This document shows, piece after piece, positions 11,593-23,480 of a DNA stretch of 64,000 bases (its first letter is position 1; the number at the start of each line of letters is the position of its first letter). The notes below the pieces were generated by a model, which was not told where the DNA came from, ran no database searches, and was given only the letters and a program-made list of their open reading frames with translations. This DNA comes from Pomacea canaliculata (Eukaryota; Mollusca; Gastropoda; Architaenioglossa; Ampullariidae): positions 14,812,384 to 14,876,383 of the forward strand of contig NC_037592.1 of NCBI RefSeq assembly GCF_003073045.1, read 5' to 3'. A program made the translations under genes and the position numbers.

Positions 11593-13660
11593 AGAGCGAG
11601 TGTTCTGCTCAGCAAACATAAGAGTTCGACATCACATTCACATAGCAGACATCACGGAACAGCGCCACTTGGGTCACAAGGTCCAAACAGGCGTTCCCTT
11701 ACCATTTCTTACCCGGGAAATGTCACTGATTACAGGCAAAACACGTGATCATGCGACCACAGGTGATCTGAAGCTAGAAAGGAAACTAAAGAAACGCGTG
11801 CCGTCGTTGAACTCGTTGGTGGCAGGAAGGGTACCCTTCTGAAATGGGAAGTTCGTCTTGGAGTAGCCTCTCTCGTTAGAAGTGTACTTGCTGCACAGAC
11901 CGTGTAACGGTGCTTAGGGAACTGAGGGGACAAACGGCGAGACTTTACATCAAAGTAGACCCCCAACCCACACCCTCCTCCTCCTCCAAAGGTCAAGTAC
12001 GCGAAAGGGCACGTGTATCCGGTCACACATAGGCTTCCTATAATTAACCTATTTTATTTCCGGTGTATTGGCTGGACAGTGGTCAGGTGCACTCTAGTCA
12101 GCGCGTCCAGAGAGCAGCAACACTCTCATCAAAATTAGTTGGCAAGCAAGACGACTGCTTACAGTCGCAGTTTGTCCCCATATAAAGATTATTTGGTTTT
12201 AATATATACTTTTTATGCTTGTTTTGAATTGTGCCAAGCAAAATATATGCTAAGATGCTTGCTAAAAGAAAAAATTCCAAATTATTGGTTACTACCTACA
12301 GTATCTCCGAGTTAATCTTCATTGCTTGCAATAAATTCAACAACTGTTTTAACCAGAGAGAGATAATGATGACTATATATATATATGCCTACATTTGTGG
12401 ACAAAACAAAATGTGTGCATTAAAAAAACCACAAATATTAAATTTCATGCTAATGCTGGTGTGTGATGTGTTCATTCAGGAGGTTGTCTTCAGGTTTATA
12501 GGCATGTATACACACACCAGTCTGTGGGAACGCCAGTTTTGAAAAGTGCTTAATTTTATCACACTCACAAGATACAACATTGCGAGGTCTGCTGGCAGTC
12601 TTAATTCAGATTTGTGCAATATTTGGTAGCTCCAGTACGACAAGCTGTTATTCTCAATTCCCGTAGATCACTGCTATGTGGCACTGACCAAAATTTATTA
12701 CTGTTCTCCATTCCATATGCATTTACGTTATCAGTGTGTTATATTTCAGTTCATTGTTATTGCAGGCTTTCAGATTACTGTTGTCTGCAAAGTGCAGATA
12801 GTATTTCAAGATCTCCCCGCAGGAGTAAGGAAGTGTAGGATTCCTCTTGTTCCATCATAATCATTATAATCACACATTCAACAGCCTTGACCAAGTGTGT
12901 TTCTGGTCCTTAACTGATCAAGATCTACCCATTCATGCATCACCATTCTCTTTCAAAGCATGCACGCGGCCAGAAAACAGGCAAGCATAAGAGCTTAAGA
13001 AAATTTTTTTTCAAAACCTTCAGTTCAGTTATAAACTAGTTAAACATGGATATAGATAAATTAAGAACCTATACTGTTCAAAGATTGCAGGAAAGAAATA
13101 AGCTTTCCATGAACATTTTTCTCACTAAAAAAATGTTAAAAGATAGGGCAAATGTATCTGCATAAAAGCACACAAATAGTTTCATGGTTACTCTTTGCAG
13201 CTCCCATCCTCTAGAATAATAATCAAAGAGGACAATCATGTTACTTGCATGAGGGTGGTCGCAAAGCTGCATTTTGATTCATTCATTGTAATGTGAACAT
13301 TACACCAACTCCAGCATATCCACAGTTTTAACAGCATGCATGATCTTTCATAAAACCTGATGTTTGTAATCACGTTCTGTAGTGGTCAGAGCGTAACTAT
13401 TTTTTTTCTCCATGCAATTCATTTGAATTTTTTTCAAATCTATACAAAGGGAGATAACATACAGATGTTGGACCATCACCACCTGATTGAAAGACCAACA
13501 CAGGAACCTTGGTGCCATGAACTTGGTCTAACAACAAGCAAAGCCTAAGGAATGTACAAGACTAGCACATGATATTTTCAATACTGCGCTGACTTTTGTG
13601 TACTATGTCGTCTGTTAATTCTGCTTCTCTCCCTTTTGTTATCCTGATGCAAGAAAACTA

Positions 13661-16600
13661 CTAATGAATGTGTACTGGCTCACTGCCTCCTGTTTTTTCT
13701 GCAACAGAGGGAGGTGGTGGTGTAGTCTTACGCTTTTTGGCTGAAGGCTCACCATAAGTTGTTCCAGAACCTTCTTGCATGGATAGCAATTGGCAATAAT
13801 GAGGCATGTGTTTACTGACTAGACGTTCAAAAAAGGCACTGACAATCTTGCCTGCTTTACCAACCTCAGAAGTTTCCTGAAAATTAAATGAAAGGAACAT
13901 TAGCTCATAAGGAATAAAAAAGACAAAGGTCTTTTACACTTCTAATGTCAATTTAGCAAAGGAAAATACAATATGCACAATGTTCAAACTTCATGAGCTT
14001 GCTAATAACTTCCTTTATCCCTGTTTGACCAGTTCGTATTAAGGACATATTTTCAACTATGTAACCATCACTATCATGTTGCCAGCAATGAATTTTTGCC
14101 TGTCAATGGATGCAAAATGCTATACATCTTATCAGCTGCCAAATCTGAAGATTTATCTGTCCTAATTCAGAACCTGACCTTATTAACATATAAAATATAA
14201 ATAATTCATTGCATTGTGTGGGGACTACAGATCACACTTGTTATCAGCCACATTGGAAATATGCATGATCCTATTTTTAAAAATGGACAAAGACAACCTT
14301 TTTAGTCTTTAAAATACTGGACTTTTCACAAAGACATCAGACAAGCATATCCATTTTAGACAATACCAAGAATGGTGTTACTTTACACGTACAATGAGTA
14401 ATGAAACAGACCTCTTAGTAAGGTAAAAGGTAATGTGTAAAAATCCTTTTAAAAAATTGTTTTCACTAGACTTTGTGACTTACCCATGTAAGTTATAATT
14501 GAACTAAATTTGATGTTACAGCTACTGGGATTAAATAGTTAATAAGACATTATATATATTAATCACAGCTTCTTGCTTCATCAAAACTGTTGGGTGTACT
14601 AGTGACAAGCTACCATGTTATGGCAGTGATAAAAGCCGATTTCTCCTAGAAAATAACCGATACCTTATATAACCTGAAGTAACAAAGATCTTGGACTTAC
14701 TGCATTATACACTGCACAATTTTTGAAAACCAGCTTAATATCCTTCAAGAAGTCTTCTGGACAGATATAGTGGTTAAAATGGCTCCGTGACAGCTTGCAT
14801 TTTATGGTAGAAAAGTCCATGGGATTTGTGATGATCTTGTAATAATTTGGTACCTGATTTTACAAAAAAAAAGAAGACTGATGAAAGTGTGACAAAACAA
14901 TTACCTAAAATAAATATAATGCAAGGAATTAGGTTTGGAAGGATACCAGACACATCCCTCCTTCCAATGGGTCACCACCTTAATTTTTTTTTTCCCTTTT
15001 TTTAAAATCAACAACTTTTCAACCATGACAAAATCACCACGCAGACAAACAAAAACACTTACATACTTTATTAGGACATCATGCTTTCCAAAGTGTAATA
15101 CCACTAACTTCTATATTCTTACATGATTCCCTAGCATTTGCTAAAATGAAAAATACAGCAAGAATTTAAGTTTTAACATTTAAGCAGAACAAGGGTTTAT
15201 AATTGCCAAATTTGTCACTAAGCTTATTTCAAAAGCCATGCAGCTAAGTTCTGTATAATAAAGTCAAATAATGAACACTCACAGCACGATTGACAGGTTC
15301 ATGGAAGGGCACGCTGGATGCATGGCAAAAGAGTTCAAGCAAAATCCGCTCGCACACCTTAAGCTCACGATCGGAGAGCCCCGTAGGGGCCTTGCGCTTG
15401 CTGAGCATCTCAACTGAACCCTCTTCTCCCCCTTCCAGCACCATGCCCTCCTCACACAGTGTACATACAAATGTTCCACTGCAAACAAACAAGTAAAACA
15501 TTTTTTAAACAATGAATCCTTACCAGTGCTGCATAACAGACGCCAAAGTAACTAGTGGTCAGCTAGCCAAGGTTTTTGCAACAATAGGTGGCCTATTCAG
15601 CCTCGGTACCAATACTGCTTTCTACAATTTCTTGCAAGATGAACTTATTAAAAAGTTGCTAAGCAGCTCAAAATGCCAGTGCAAAATCAGAAGTGAAAAC
15701 TGTAGATATTAAAGGGATGCAGTTGCTGTCAAATGACTTGCATGATTTTATCAGTGTTTTTTGATTATTTTGTAATTATCAAATGAGAATGGTGAAAGAC
15801 AAACACTCTGAAATTTGCATGCTTCAAATGTCTTTTTATCCCTATTCTTCTATTCTTGCACAGGGAACATAAAACCAGTGACATTGTATGAAGCACAGAC
15901 ACCATCCTCATAGGTCCTTCAAGGTACTCTGGAAGGAGATTGATGTTGAGGCGGCCAGAGAAAGAAATGGATTATAGATGTAAAAAGAATGGATTGGTCG
16001 TTCTGTGCAGGACCTGCTCACCACCACTCCAGACAGGTCTTAGCTTTTTCAGCTGTTGAATCCATCTAAGTGCTTCCCACCAAAATTACCAGTACCAGTC
16101 AAAGGATAAATAAATGATTGATTGCAATAAAGCACCAGCTTGAGATTAATAATTGCTTTAATGGAATATGAAAATATTTTACTCTTAAATACCCTTCTAC
16201 TACATCTGTCCTTGTCACACCTTGTAACTAATGATCCCAACCCCAATACACAAGCGAATAGCGTGAAAGCTTACTTTGGAACAGAGCTGAGGACAGGAAC
16301 ATGGCACTGAAGGTGAAACACTCTCGGACACTGGTCGCAGCACAAAACATCTCCACCCTGATGGCATGCTGCACAGTAATCATCATTGGGATCAGCAGCG
16401 TCTCCTGCTGGAAGAGTAAATCCTGGCATACTGTTTCCTGTTGCATATCCATGCACCTATGACAAAAATAAACATCAACTTGTCTGAATGCTATTTCATA
16501 GCAAAAGGATAGTGAACAAGAGAAATTTCCAAAATACATTCATTTCAGATTTTCAACACATGAACAAGTGTTTAGTTTTAAATAATCATATGTTCAGTAA

Positions 16601-19600
16601 TAATTAAAATCATCTTTTATGAGCAAGAATGTTTTATCCATTTCTTATTATTAAATTGTAAAGTTTAAAAATTAGTAGATAAATCAGAGGAATAAATGCC
16701 TTCTTTAGACACAAAACAGTCTAGTTGCTAGGAAATTAAATTTCTACCCTGTTCTCTGCATGTCAAGTTTGGGAAGGAATAAAAGGATCTTTCCTGCAAA
16801 TCAGGTCAGAGTCAAGCCATTAGAACACAATACTCACTTCAGGTCCTGTGGCTTCAAAGCCATCTTCACTCTCTTTATCTCCATCCTTTATAGAATCATC
16901 AGCTGCTGAAACACTGTTTGACTTGTCTCCAGCACTGATTTCACTGTTTGTAGAATTAGTAGTGGATAAATGTGGAGAGGAAATGGTAGATGAAGCCACC
17001 AAAGGTGGCGGGGAAGTTGTAGGAGTTACAGTCCTACTAGTGTTTGGAGATAAACTTCCATTTATAGGCTCCAAGTTATCCCCTAGATCCATTGGCACTC
17101 CACGAATCACCTCATCGAGATTCCTCTGCATCTCCTGATAATTCAAAGGACTATAGAAAATAAATAAGCTCTCATTTCCTCATTTTTTAATGTATCAAAG
17201 ATGTTTTTGTTTTAAAAAACCCAGTAAACTATAGATTTAAAATTTTAAAAAAAAAAGCAGTGTACGGATCTCCAATACAAAAGTTCTTTTAATTCAAACA
17301 TTTAAAACACTTTCACCTTAAAATCACAGTGCTTAAGAAACAGAATAAGAATCTGTCATCCCAGTAATCATGCAAACTGCAGCTCCACTCCTGCACACCC
17401 CAGAAAGATCAACCAAACACAAAATACTTCTTTCAGAAAGCATTAAAACCCTGAGTTTCTAATTTTACTATATGACTGTCCTAATATTAGACGCATCTAA
17501 ATTTTCCAATAATACTATGCCTACCCCAAGACTGCCTGTGCCAATCATTGAAGATTTTTCCCCTTTAAAGACTGCTGAGGTGATGACACAGTCTCCATTA
17601 TCACTTGGTTCAGACTTTACCTTGATTCCACTGCTTGAAGCTGCTCTGAAAAATTTATGAAAACACATGCTTTTTCAAATATTATAGTAAATGAAATTTC
17701 CTTCATAGAAAATATTCGAAATGAACACTAAGCAAAATGATTACAGAACTGATGTTGCTATGACACAATGCAATATGCTGAACTTTGGTTCTTATGTGAA
17801 AATGATTTTTACTAATTTTGAATTCCACTTTCTCTTACCCTTTTCACCACTCTTACTTTCCACTACAATCGTCTGCACATTCTTTGACAATTTCTAATGC
17901 CATGTTCTATCTCTTATTTCAATCCACTAATATTCAATGAATTTATATCTTAAATCTTAGACTGGGTTATTTAGACATACCCATCACTCTGAGCAGATAG
18001 TGGCCGTTCTGGGATGTGAAGGCCACTTTGGCCGGCTGACGCTGGCCGAGCTGGATCAGGGCTGTCCAGTGTGTTTGCACGACGAACACCTATAGCAGCT
18101 TGGCCTCCGCTGTTACTGTGAGAACCATCTGCAGCACCTCTGTACTGAGTCTGTGGATTCTGCAGTGGTGGAGGAGCTGGCAAAAATAAAATGTGTAAGA
18201 TCCTTTATATATTGGATGCTCTTTTCACCTCTCACAATTCAATGAAACACTGTGGATCTGTTTAAAAAGTGTAATGGTTAAGTGGTAAAAGAATTTGCTG
18301 ATGATAAACATTATTATAGTTCTTGAACGAACAGGAATACAATGTCATACATCCTTGAGCAGAACTGATACAGGTTAAGCAGGCAAGATACTTAAGTCTT
18401 GTAATCATCATATGTGACCTGTCATGACGAAATGAGTCTTAAGTTGGAAATTTAAGTTTAACTTTTATTTTAACATAGCTGTCTATTTTCCTGTTAGTTT
18501 AATAACCAAGGAATCCATTTTTAAAGAAAAGTTAAACTGCATAAAATTGACCCCAATCACATTTTGGGGCTTCTAACATGAAAATGTTCTGTGCGACTTA
18601 AGACTCATCTCGTTGTGGCTCTTGAAACTGTTGAGATATTAGTAGATGGTAAAGAGAGGAGGTAACAAGGCTCACCAGGCAGAAGAGTGGGACCCATCGG
18701 AACACCATGTGTTTGCTGAGGTCGAAGCTGAGAACCCAACATCATGGGAGGTGCAGATGGAAGATGAGTCTGGTCCACAGGACGGTGATGTAAGCGCATG
18801 GGAGTGAAGTTGGTCCTTGGGGACATCATCTGCTGAGGATGTCCCGGTTGTCCTTGACCCATGATCATGCTGTTCATCACACCTGGTTGACTGTTCATCA
18901 TCCCAACCTGCCCATCATGGGTTGGCCAGACCCGTGGTGAAGGTCCTATTCTGCGGGATCCAGGCAGAGACAGTGTTGGGCCCTGAGCATTTGGCACAGA
19001 GTGTGGTGGTCTGCCCATCATCATTTGCATGTAAAGATTACGTTCCTGCGCCACCTGTGCAACATGTGGTGGCAAGTTTGCAGGTGCTGTTCCTCCAACA
19101 ACTACCATATTTCCTTGGCCACCACGATACACTGCCCCGGCATTGGGAGCACTTGGCACAGCAGACTGGGTTGAAGCTGGAGAGTTTGGTTTCTCAGGAG
19201 GGTATTTGGTGCCATTAACATAGATGGCACCTATGTTTGTTAGGGAGCGCACAACAGCTTGCACATCATGCCTGTACTTGATATTTAACTGTCCTTTCAG
19301 AGATTGAGGTTCCATTTGGGTATGGTAAACCTGTAAATTACCATTTACATGCATTCCACATTGAATTTTTGGATCAATTTACATGTGTGCAGTACAAAAC
19401 TTTAAAGAAACTATTACTTACAAATAGCACTTTTGGTGCTGAAGCAAGGATTTGTAACTCTAGGAATAAATAAACTAAGGAAAATGCCTTTTGTTATGCA
19501 TTTCCAAATAAAGTTCTCAACTTCTTGTAATGAGAAAAGATATCATGCTTACACTCTCTTTTATAAAGTCATTTGTAAACCAAGTCTATATAACCTGAAT

Positions 19601-22600
19601 TTTAACCTCTTTGTCATTAACTGATTTATCTCCAGATGCAGCAATAGGCAATGGGTTAGTGCTCTGCTGTCTTCTAATACCAACATTTTTATGTTTTTTC
19701 TAGTCTGTAACTGTAAATGTTAAGAAAAATTATATTTGCATACCACACAAATACATAAATTATTTCTCTATGTATATGATGTATCAGCACAGGCCAGCCT
19801 ATTTAAGGATGAATTGTTCTGAAGACCCAACAACGCCATAGTGTCATAAAACAATAATAAAAAACCACAAGATAAAAGAATGTATTCTAACAAAATGAAG
19901 AATGAGAATCTTCAATAAGCAGAAGCTCCAAAAAAGGCTTACCTTACGGCATTTACTCTCTACAATGCTCTTGGAGAAAAGCAAAGGAAGGCCTAGTCCA
20001 TCTTCCAGTATCGCTTCCATAAAACCAATGCAGTGATCAAATTTCCCAACCAAATCGCCAACATCCCCAACTTCTCTGGACAACCGCTTTGCGGCAGCGT
20101 CAGTAAAAGAATGAAGAGAACTTAAAACAGACCAGACTGCAGTTCTGACAGCTTTCACAATTAAGTCTGCCTGACGAAGCACTTCCTGCTGAAGGTCTCC
20201 TTTTTCTCGTTTCACCTTGCTCAGACGCTCTTCGATTTCCGTCTGATAATGCTTTAGGGTGTCTCTTCGTTCCTTCATTAGCGACAAGCTCCCAGTCAAT
20301 TTTGCTTTATAAGAATCTGCAGCTTCTTGCAGGAAGTGGTATCTGTGAGAAGACAGAGTTTATGTGTGAATTGCTGATTCTGGAGTGTAACGCATTTCTG
20401 AATTATGACTATTAGCATTTTATAATTACAAAACTAGACTTCCTCCATTCATTAATCACTCCTTAATACATACGTGAATTTTCTGACACCCCATCTTCTT
20501 TAAAATTTATACACTTCAACACTTAAAAGTTATCTTTTTTTTTAAATGACAAAAAGTTGCATGTCAGACAATGTGGCTGAAACAAGTTATGCTTCTATGC
20601 TTAGGAAGAAAAATAATTTGATTCAATTTTCCTTTGACAAGTACAATCATTTTAAAAGAAATACTTTACGGAAGCACCAAATAAAAATGAGTAGCAAGTT
20701 TCAGAAAAAGCTGCCAATGAAATATGAATCTATTTTATCTTACTTGTGTTCTTGGTGGTGCAAAAGCTGACAGTCACGACAAGTAAGGACTTCACACTTG
20801 TCACAAAACAAGGTCAGTTTTTCCTTTGGGTGTGATCGGCACAACATACTAATCTCGTTTGGGGAAACTCCACTCCCTGTCAGAAGTATACATCAAAAAA
20901 TATCATATCTGACACACCAGAACAGGTGTAATGTTAATTCATAAAATGCATAATTAAAAACCAAGACATTGAGTAAAATGTCTTTTTTGTCAGTTTGTTT
21001 CCTCAATCAACACTTACAAAATGTGCTTCATATTAATGATCAATAAAGTCCTTCATATTTACCCATGTAATTAAGTCATTTTTGGATATCACAATATAAC
21101 AGGCAGAAAAAACACTTGTGGGCTGTAAAACTGTAGAGCTGAAATCGAATGCTAGTGATCCTAAAACTGTATAAAAGGCAAAGCCACCTTAACAGCATCT
21201 ACTACAAATATGATCTATGCTTCTCTGTCACTGTCTTTCAGCTTACAGAGCATTTTATTTGTATATCTCACAGCCTACCTTTGTCAGCAGCTTCTTCTCG
21301 TGAGGTAAGTTGGTGGTCCTTGGTCATCCGTACTCTCTTGTGTGCATCCACACAGTCGTTGCAAAGCCAATCATCACACTGAAGGCAGTAAGATGTTGAG
21401 GGGTGAGACTCACATCCTGTGCACAACTGATCCCCTTCTGTTCCATCCTCTGTTCCAGCAACGTGTTTGCGCACAAACACATTCTCAATAAGACTATCAG
21501 CATTGAATGGCTCTCGACAGACAGGACACTCTGAAACATGCCATGTATACATAGAAGAGAAATTTTAAACACTGGATGCCATTTTTTTTTAAAACATGTA
21601 TACTATTAATATGACACCTTTTTACCATGTCATAAGCAATCTTCAAAAATACAACTCACTAGTAACAGAAGGGGAAGGGAGGGGAGTTTGACAAAGTTTT
21701 GCGGTATCATCTCTGTGAGCAACACTGTCATAACATCTTTAAAAAGATGTAAACAGTGCCACACACTTTGGATACTTTTTTTTTAAACAAGAACGCTTAT
21801 ATTTTGTCCAACAAATTGGAAACTCGTGATGAATGAAAAATATAAATGTTGCTCTAGATATGTGCCATAAAGATTGCATAAAAATTTTAATGTCTTGTTG
21901 TGGAATGATCTAATCTCTCAAAATTATCATCATCTTATTATACACACCACAAACAGATTTATTTTAAGTTGAGATTAATTCATTTTAAGTTGAGATTAAT
22001 TCATTATAAAATACCAAAATCAAAGCAAACGATTCCCACTACTTTCTGTTCAGGTGATTTAAGCAGCGACTGACATTTTGATCAGTGCTCCAAAAAGGTC
22101 AAATCTATGACTTTATCACTTAATGGACATTCTTATTTATATCAACATACACCTGTCTCCCAGCTGGCTCTAGACCTGACCATATAAACATGCCAAGTCA
22201 ACACCTTCCAGTACATGTCAATGCCTGAGAACATATTTTGCATACAGCTAGGGAACGCCTGTTACTGGTTCAGATTATTGTTTATAGGTTCAGTAAGGAA
22301 AATAAATTTGAACTGAGTCTATTTTCAGTTTCAAGTTCACCCACCAAGCAGATGTTTTTTGCTGATGTTTGAGTACACAAAATAATTTTAAGCATCACAC
22401 AACAAACAGAATGACTGCAACATCAAATGTTAACTTTTTGTGTTTTCTTTACACAAATGTTATTAAGCAACATGATTTCTGATGATGCAATAATTAACAT
22501 TATATACATGTCCTTCATTCTGTCAATACCACCATAGGCAAGTGGGGGAAGTGATGTGAAAACTGTATGGAAAGGGTTATTCATCTATTTATAGCGATAT

Positions 22601-23215
22601 TTACTTTCCCAATTCATGCATAACACTCCAATTTCAGTCATGCTGTCTTAAGACCTCATCAACTTCCACTATATGCATAAACTATGCAGCTTGATGGGAT
22701 GGGTAACACTTATTGAAATTTGGTGTACACAAAAGGAAAAATGTTTATTGTGCTTTTCAAAACGTCATCCTTTTAGGCACTTCCATGTAAACATGCGACG
22801 CTGTGCACTCACCTGTAAGAGGGACAGGATCAGGTGGTGTTTGCACTGGGGCAGCAGCCTTAGTACTAGGCTCTTCTTGGATTTTCTCCAGAGACTCTTC
22901 CTCAGTCGGAGCCGCTTCAGCTATCGTCTGTATCGATTCTTCTTCTTCTTTCGGCGATTCCGAACTGTTCTGTGCATCCGCTGCACTTACATCCTTTTCC
23001 TCTTGTTCTTTCGTTTCACTTTTTTCCTCTACTTCCTTCTCTTGTTCATCCTTAACCTTTTCCTCTTTGAGTCGTCTGCTTTTCTCGACCACCTCTGTCC
23101 GGCCTGACACACAGTCGTCGCACATCGTGTGCAGGCATGGTAGCAGGCGAGATGTTTTGTCTGCTGCTGCTAAACTGCATTTGCATTTAATGCATCTGTT
23201 TAATAAATCTGCCAT
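13661..23215 (-). CDS. TIF1-family tripartite-motif protein (TRIM24/TRIM33-like)
   Basis: This is a nuclear chromatin cofactor and likely E3 ubiquitin ligase of the TRIM-TIF1 family. Exons in transcript order are 22813-23215, 21279-21530, 20744-20876, 19943-20342, 18676-19330, 17981-18176, 17493-17645, 16838-17150, 16275-16456, 15283-15478, 14701-14853 and 13661-13876. Their lengths sum to 3252 bases, exactly 1083 codons plus stop, and every intron phase matches. This is close to the size of human TRIM33. Domain order is RING, B-box 1, B-box 2, coiled coil, a long Pro/Met/Gln-rich linker, PHD finger and bromodomain. The last residues, EPVHIH, resemble the PVHI tail of vertebrate TRIM33. A VKSE sumoylation-type motif lies in the exon ending 17645. 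The donor at 17493 (GTCTAA) is weak and chosen mainly because its phase fits. The ATG at 23215 opens directly into the RING. Confidence 0.92.
14701..15478 (-). CDS. TIF1 gene exons 10-11: PHD end and bromodomain
   Basis: Exon 15283-15478 closes the PHD and starts the bromodomain ([17 protein letters not shown]). Exon 14701-14853 carries the ZA-loop and helix core: [20 protein letters not shown], then [18 protein letters not shown]. The near-invariant bromodomain Asn and the PMDFSTI motif are present, so acetyl-lysine binding looks intact. Confidence 0.92.
16275..16456 (-). CDS. TIF1 gene exon 9: PHD finger
   Basis: It encodes [19 protein letters not shown] and [11 protein letters not shown] of a C4HC3 PHD finger. 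The last cysteine pair (FVCTLC) is in the exon at 15283-15478. In TIF1 proteins this module reads the histone H3 tail together with the adjacent bromodomain. Confidence 0.92.
19943..20342 (-). CDS. TIF1 gene exon 4: coiled coil
   Basis: It is rich in Glu, Lys, Leu and Arg with heptad spacing ([35 protein letters not shown]). It forms the coiled-coil part of the tripartite motif, which drives oligomerisation in this family. It ends in phase 0 at a GTAAGC donor. Confidence 0.85.
20744..20876 (-). CDS. TIF1 gene exon 3: B-box 2
   Basis: It encodes B-box 2: [16 protein letters not shown] then [15 protein letters not shown]. The zinc ligands are all present. It joins the coiled-coil exon as HQEHKYHFLQEA, close to the vertebrate TIF1 sequence at that junction. 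Confidence 0.9.
21279..21530 (-). CDS. TIF1 gene exon 2: RING end and B-box 1
   Basis: It begins with [14 protein letters not shown], closing the RING, and continues with the B-box 1 pattern [19 protein letters not shown] and a final DH. The acceptor TTTCAG and donor GTAGGC are clear, and the phase is 1 at both ends. Confidence 0.9.
21961..22007. repeat. Short tandem duplication in a TIF1 intron
   Basis: The unit ATTTTAAGTTGAGATTAATTC is present twice head to tail in the long first intron. Confidence 0.7.
22813..23215 (-). CDS. TIF1 gene exon 1: first part of RING plus acidic insert
   Basis: It encodes the first RING ligands C8, C11, C27, H29, C32 and C35, then about 100 residues rich in Glu, Lys, Ser and Pro. 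The final RING CPVC is in the next exon. TIF1 RINGs in vertebrates also carry an insert at this place, but a much shorter one. The exon ends in phase 1 at a consensus GTGAGT donor. Confidence 0.9.
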
Positions 23216-23319
23216 CCTGCTCCCCCCTTACACAACCAAGTCGTCAACGACGATGATAATAAAGGTTATTTTCTACAAACGTTTGAACATGGTGAAGAAG
23301 GTCTCGACTATCACGTCTG

Positions 23320-23480
23320 ACACCAGGTGACACGAGCAGTAGTTGCGGCCCCTGCTGACAAGGGTGAAGGTCGCCGGGTCACTGTGCGTTACGTTGCGTT
23401 CGCTCGCGCCGTGCTTCTCGCTCTGTGCACGCGCCAGCCTAACCGGCGGGTTTCGTTCTCAAAACCGGTTCGAGCTGGTT
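23320..23480. promoter_or_regulatory. CpG-rich promoter-like block upstream of the TIF1 gene
   Basis: The region 100-270 bases upstream of the TIF1 ATG is visibly richer in CpG (GCGTTCGCTCGCGCCG, CACGCGCC) than its surroundings. It sits where the minus-strand promoter would be. I see no TATA box. No plus-strand gene starts nearby, so a bidirectional role is not supported. Confidence 0.35.

Larger units (their letters stand above)
9092..13660. other. Non-genic region between LGR and TRIM genes
   Basis: Apart from the MITE at 10215-10412 and the coding-like relic at 11242-11592, I see only AT-rich sequence, short microsatellites and non-convincing ORFs. The lower-coordinate part holds the 3' UTR of the minus-strand TRIM gene. 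A TTTATT at 12694-12699 (AATAAA on the minus strand) about 970 bases past its stop is one candidate poly(A) signal. Confidence 0.5.

Noticed and set aside
22803..23330. 175-aa plus-strand ORF rich in Ser
   Set aside because: It is the reverse complement of TIF1 exon 1 with its acidic codons, and has no separate support.
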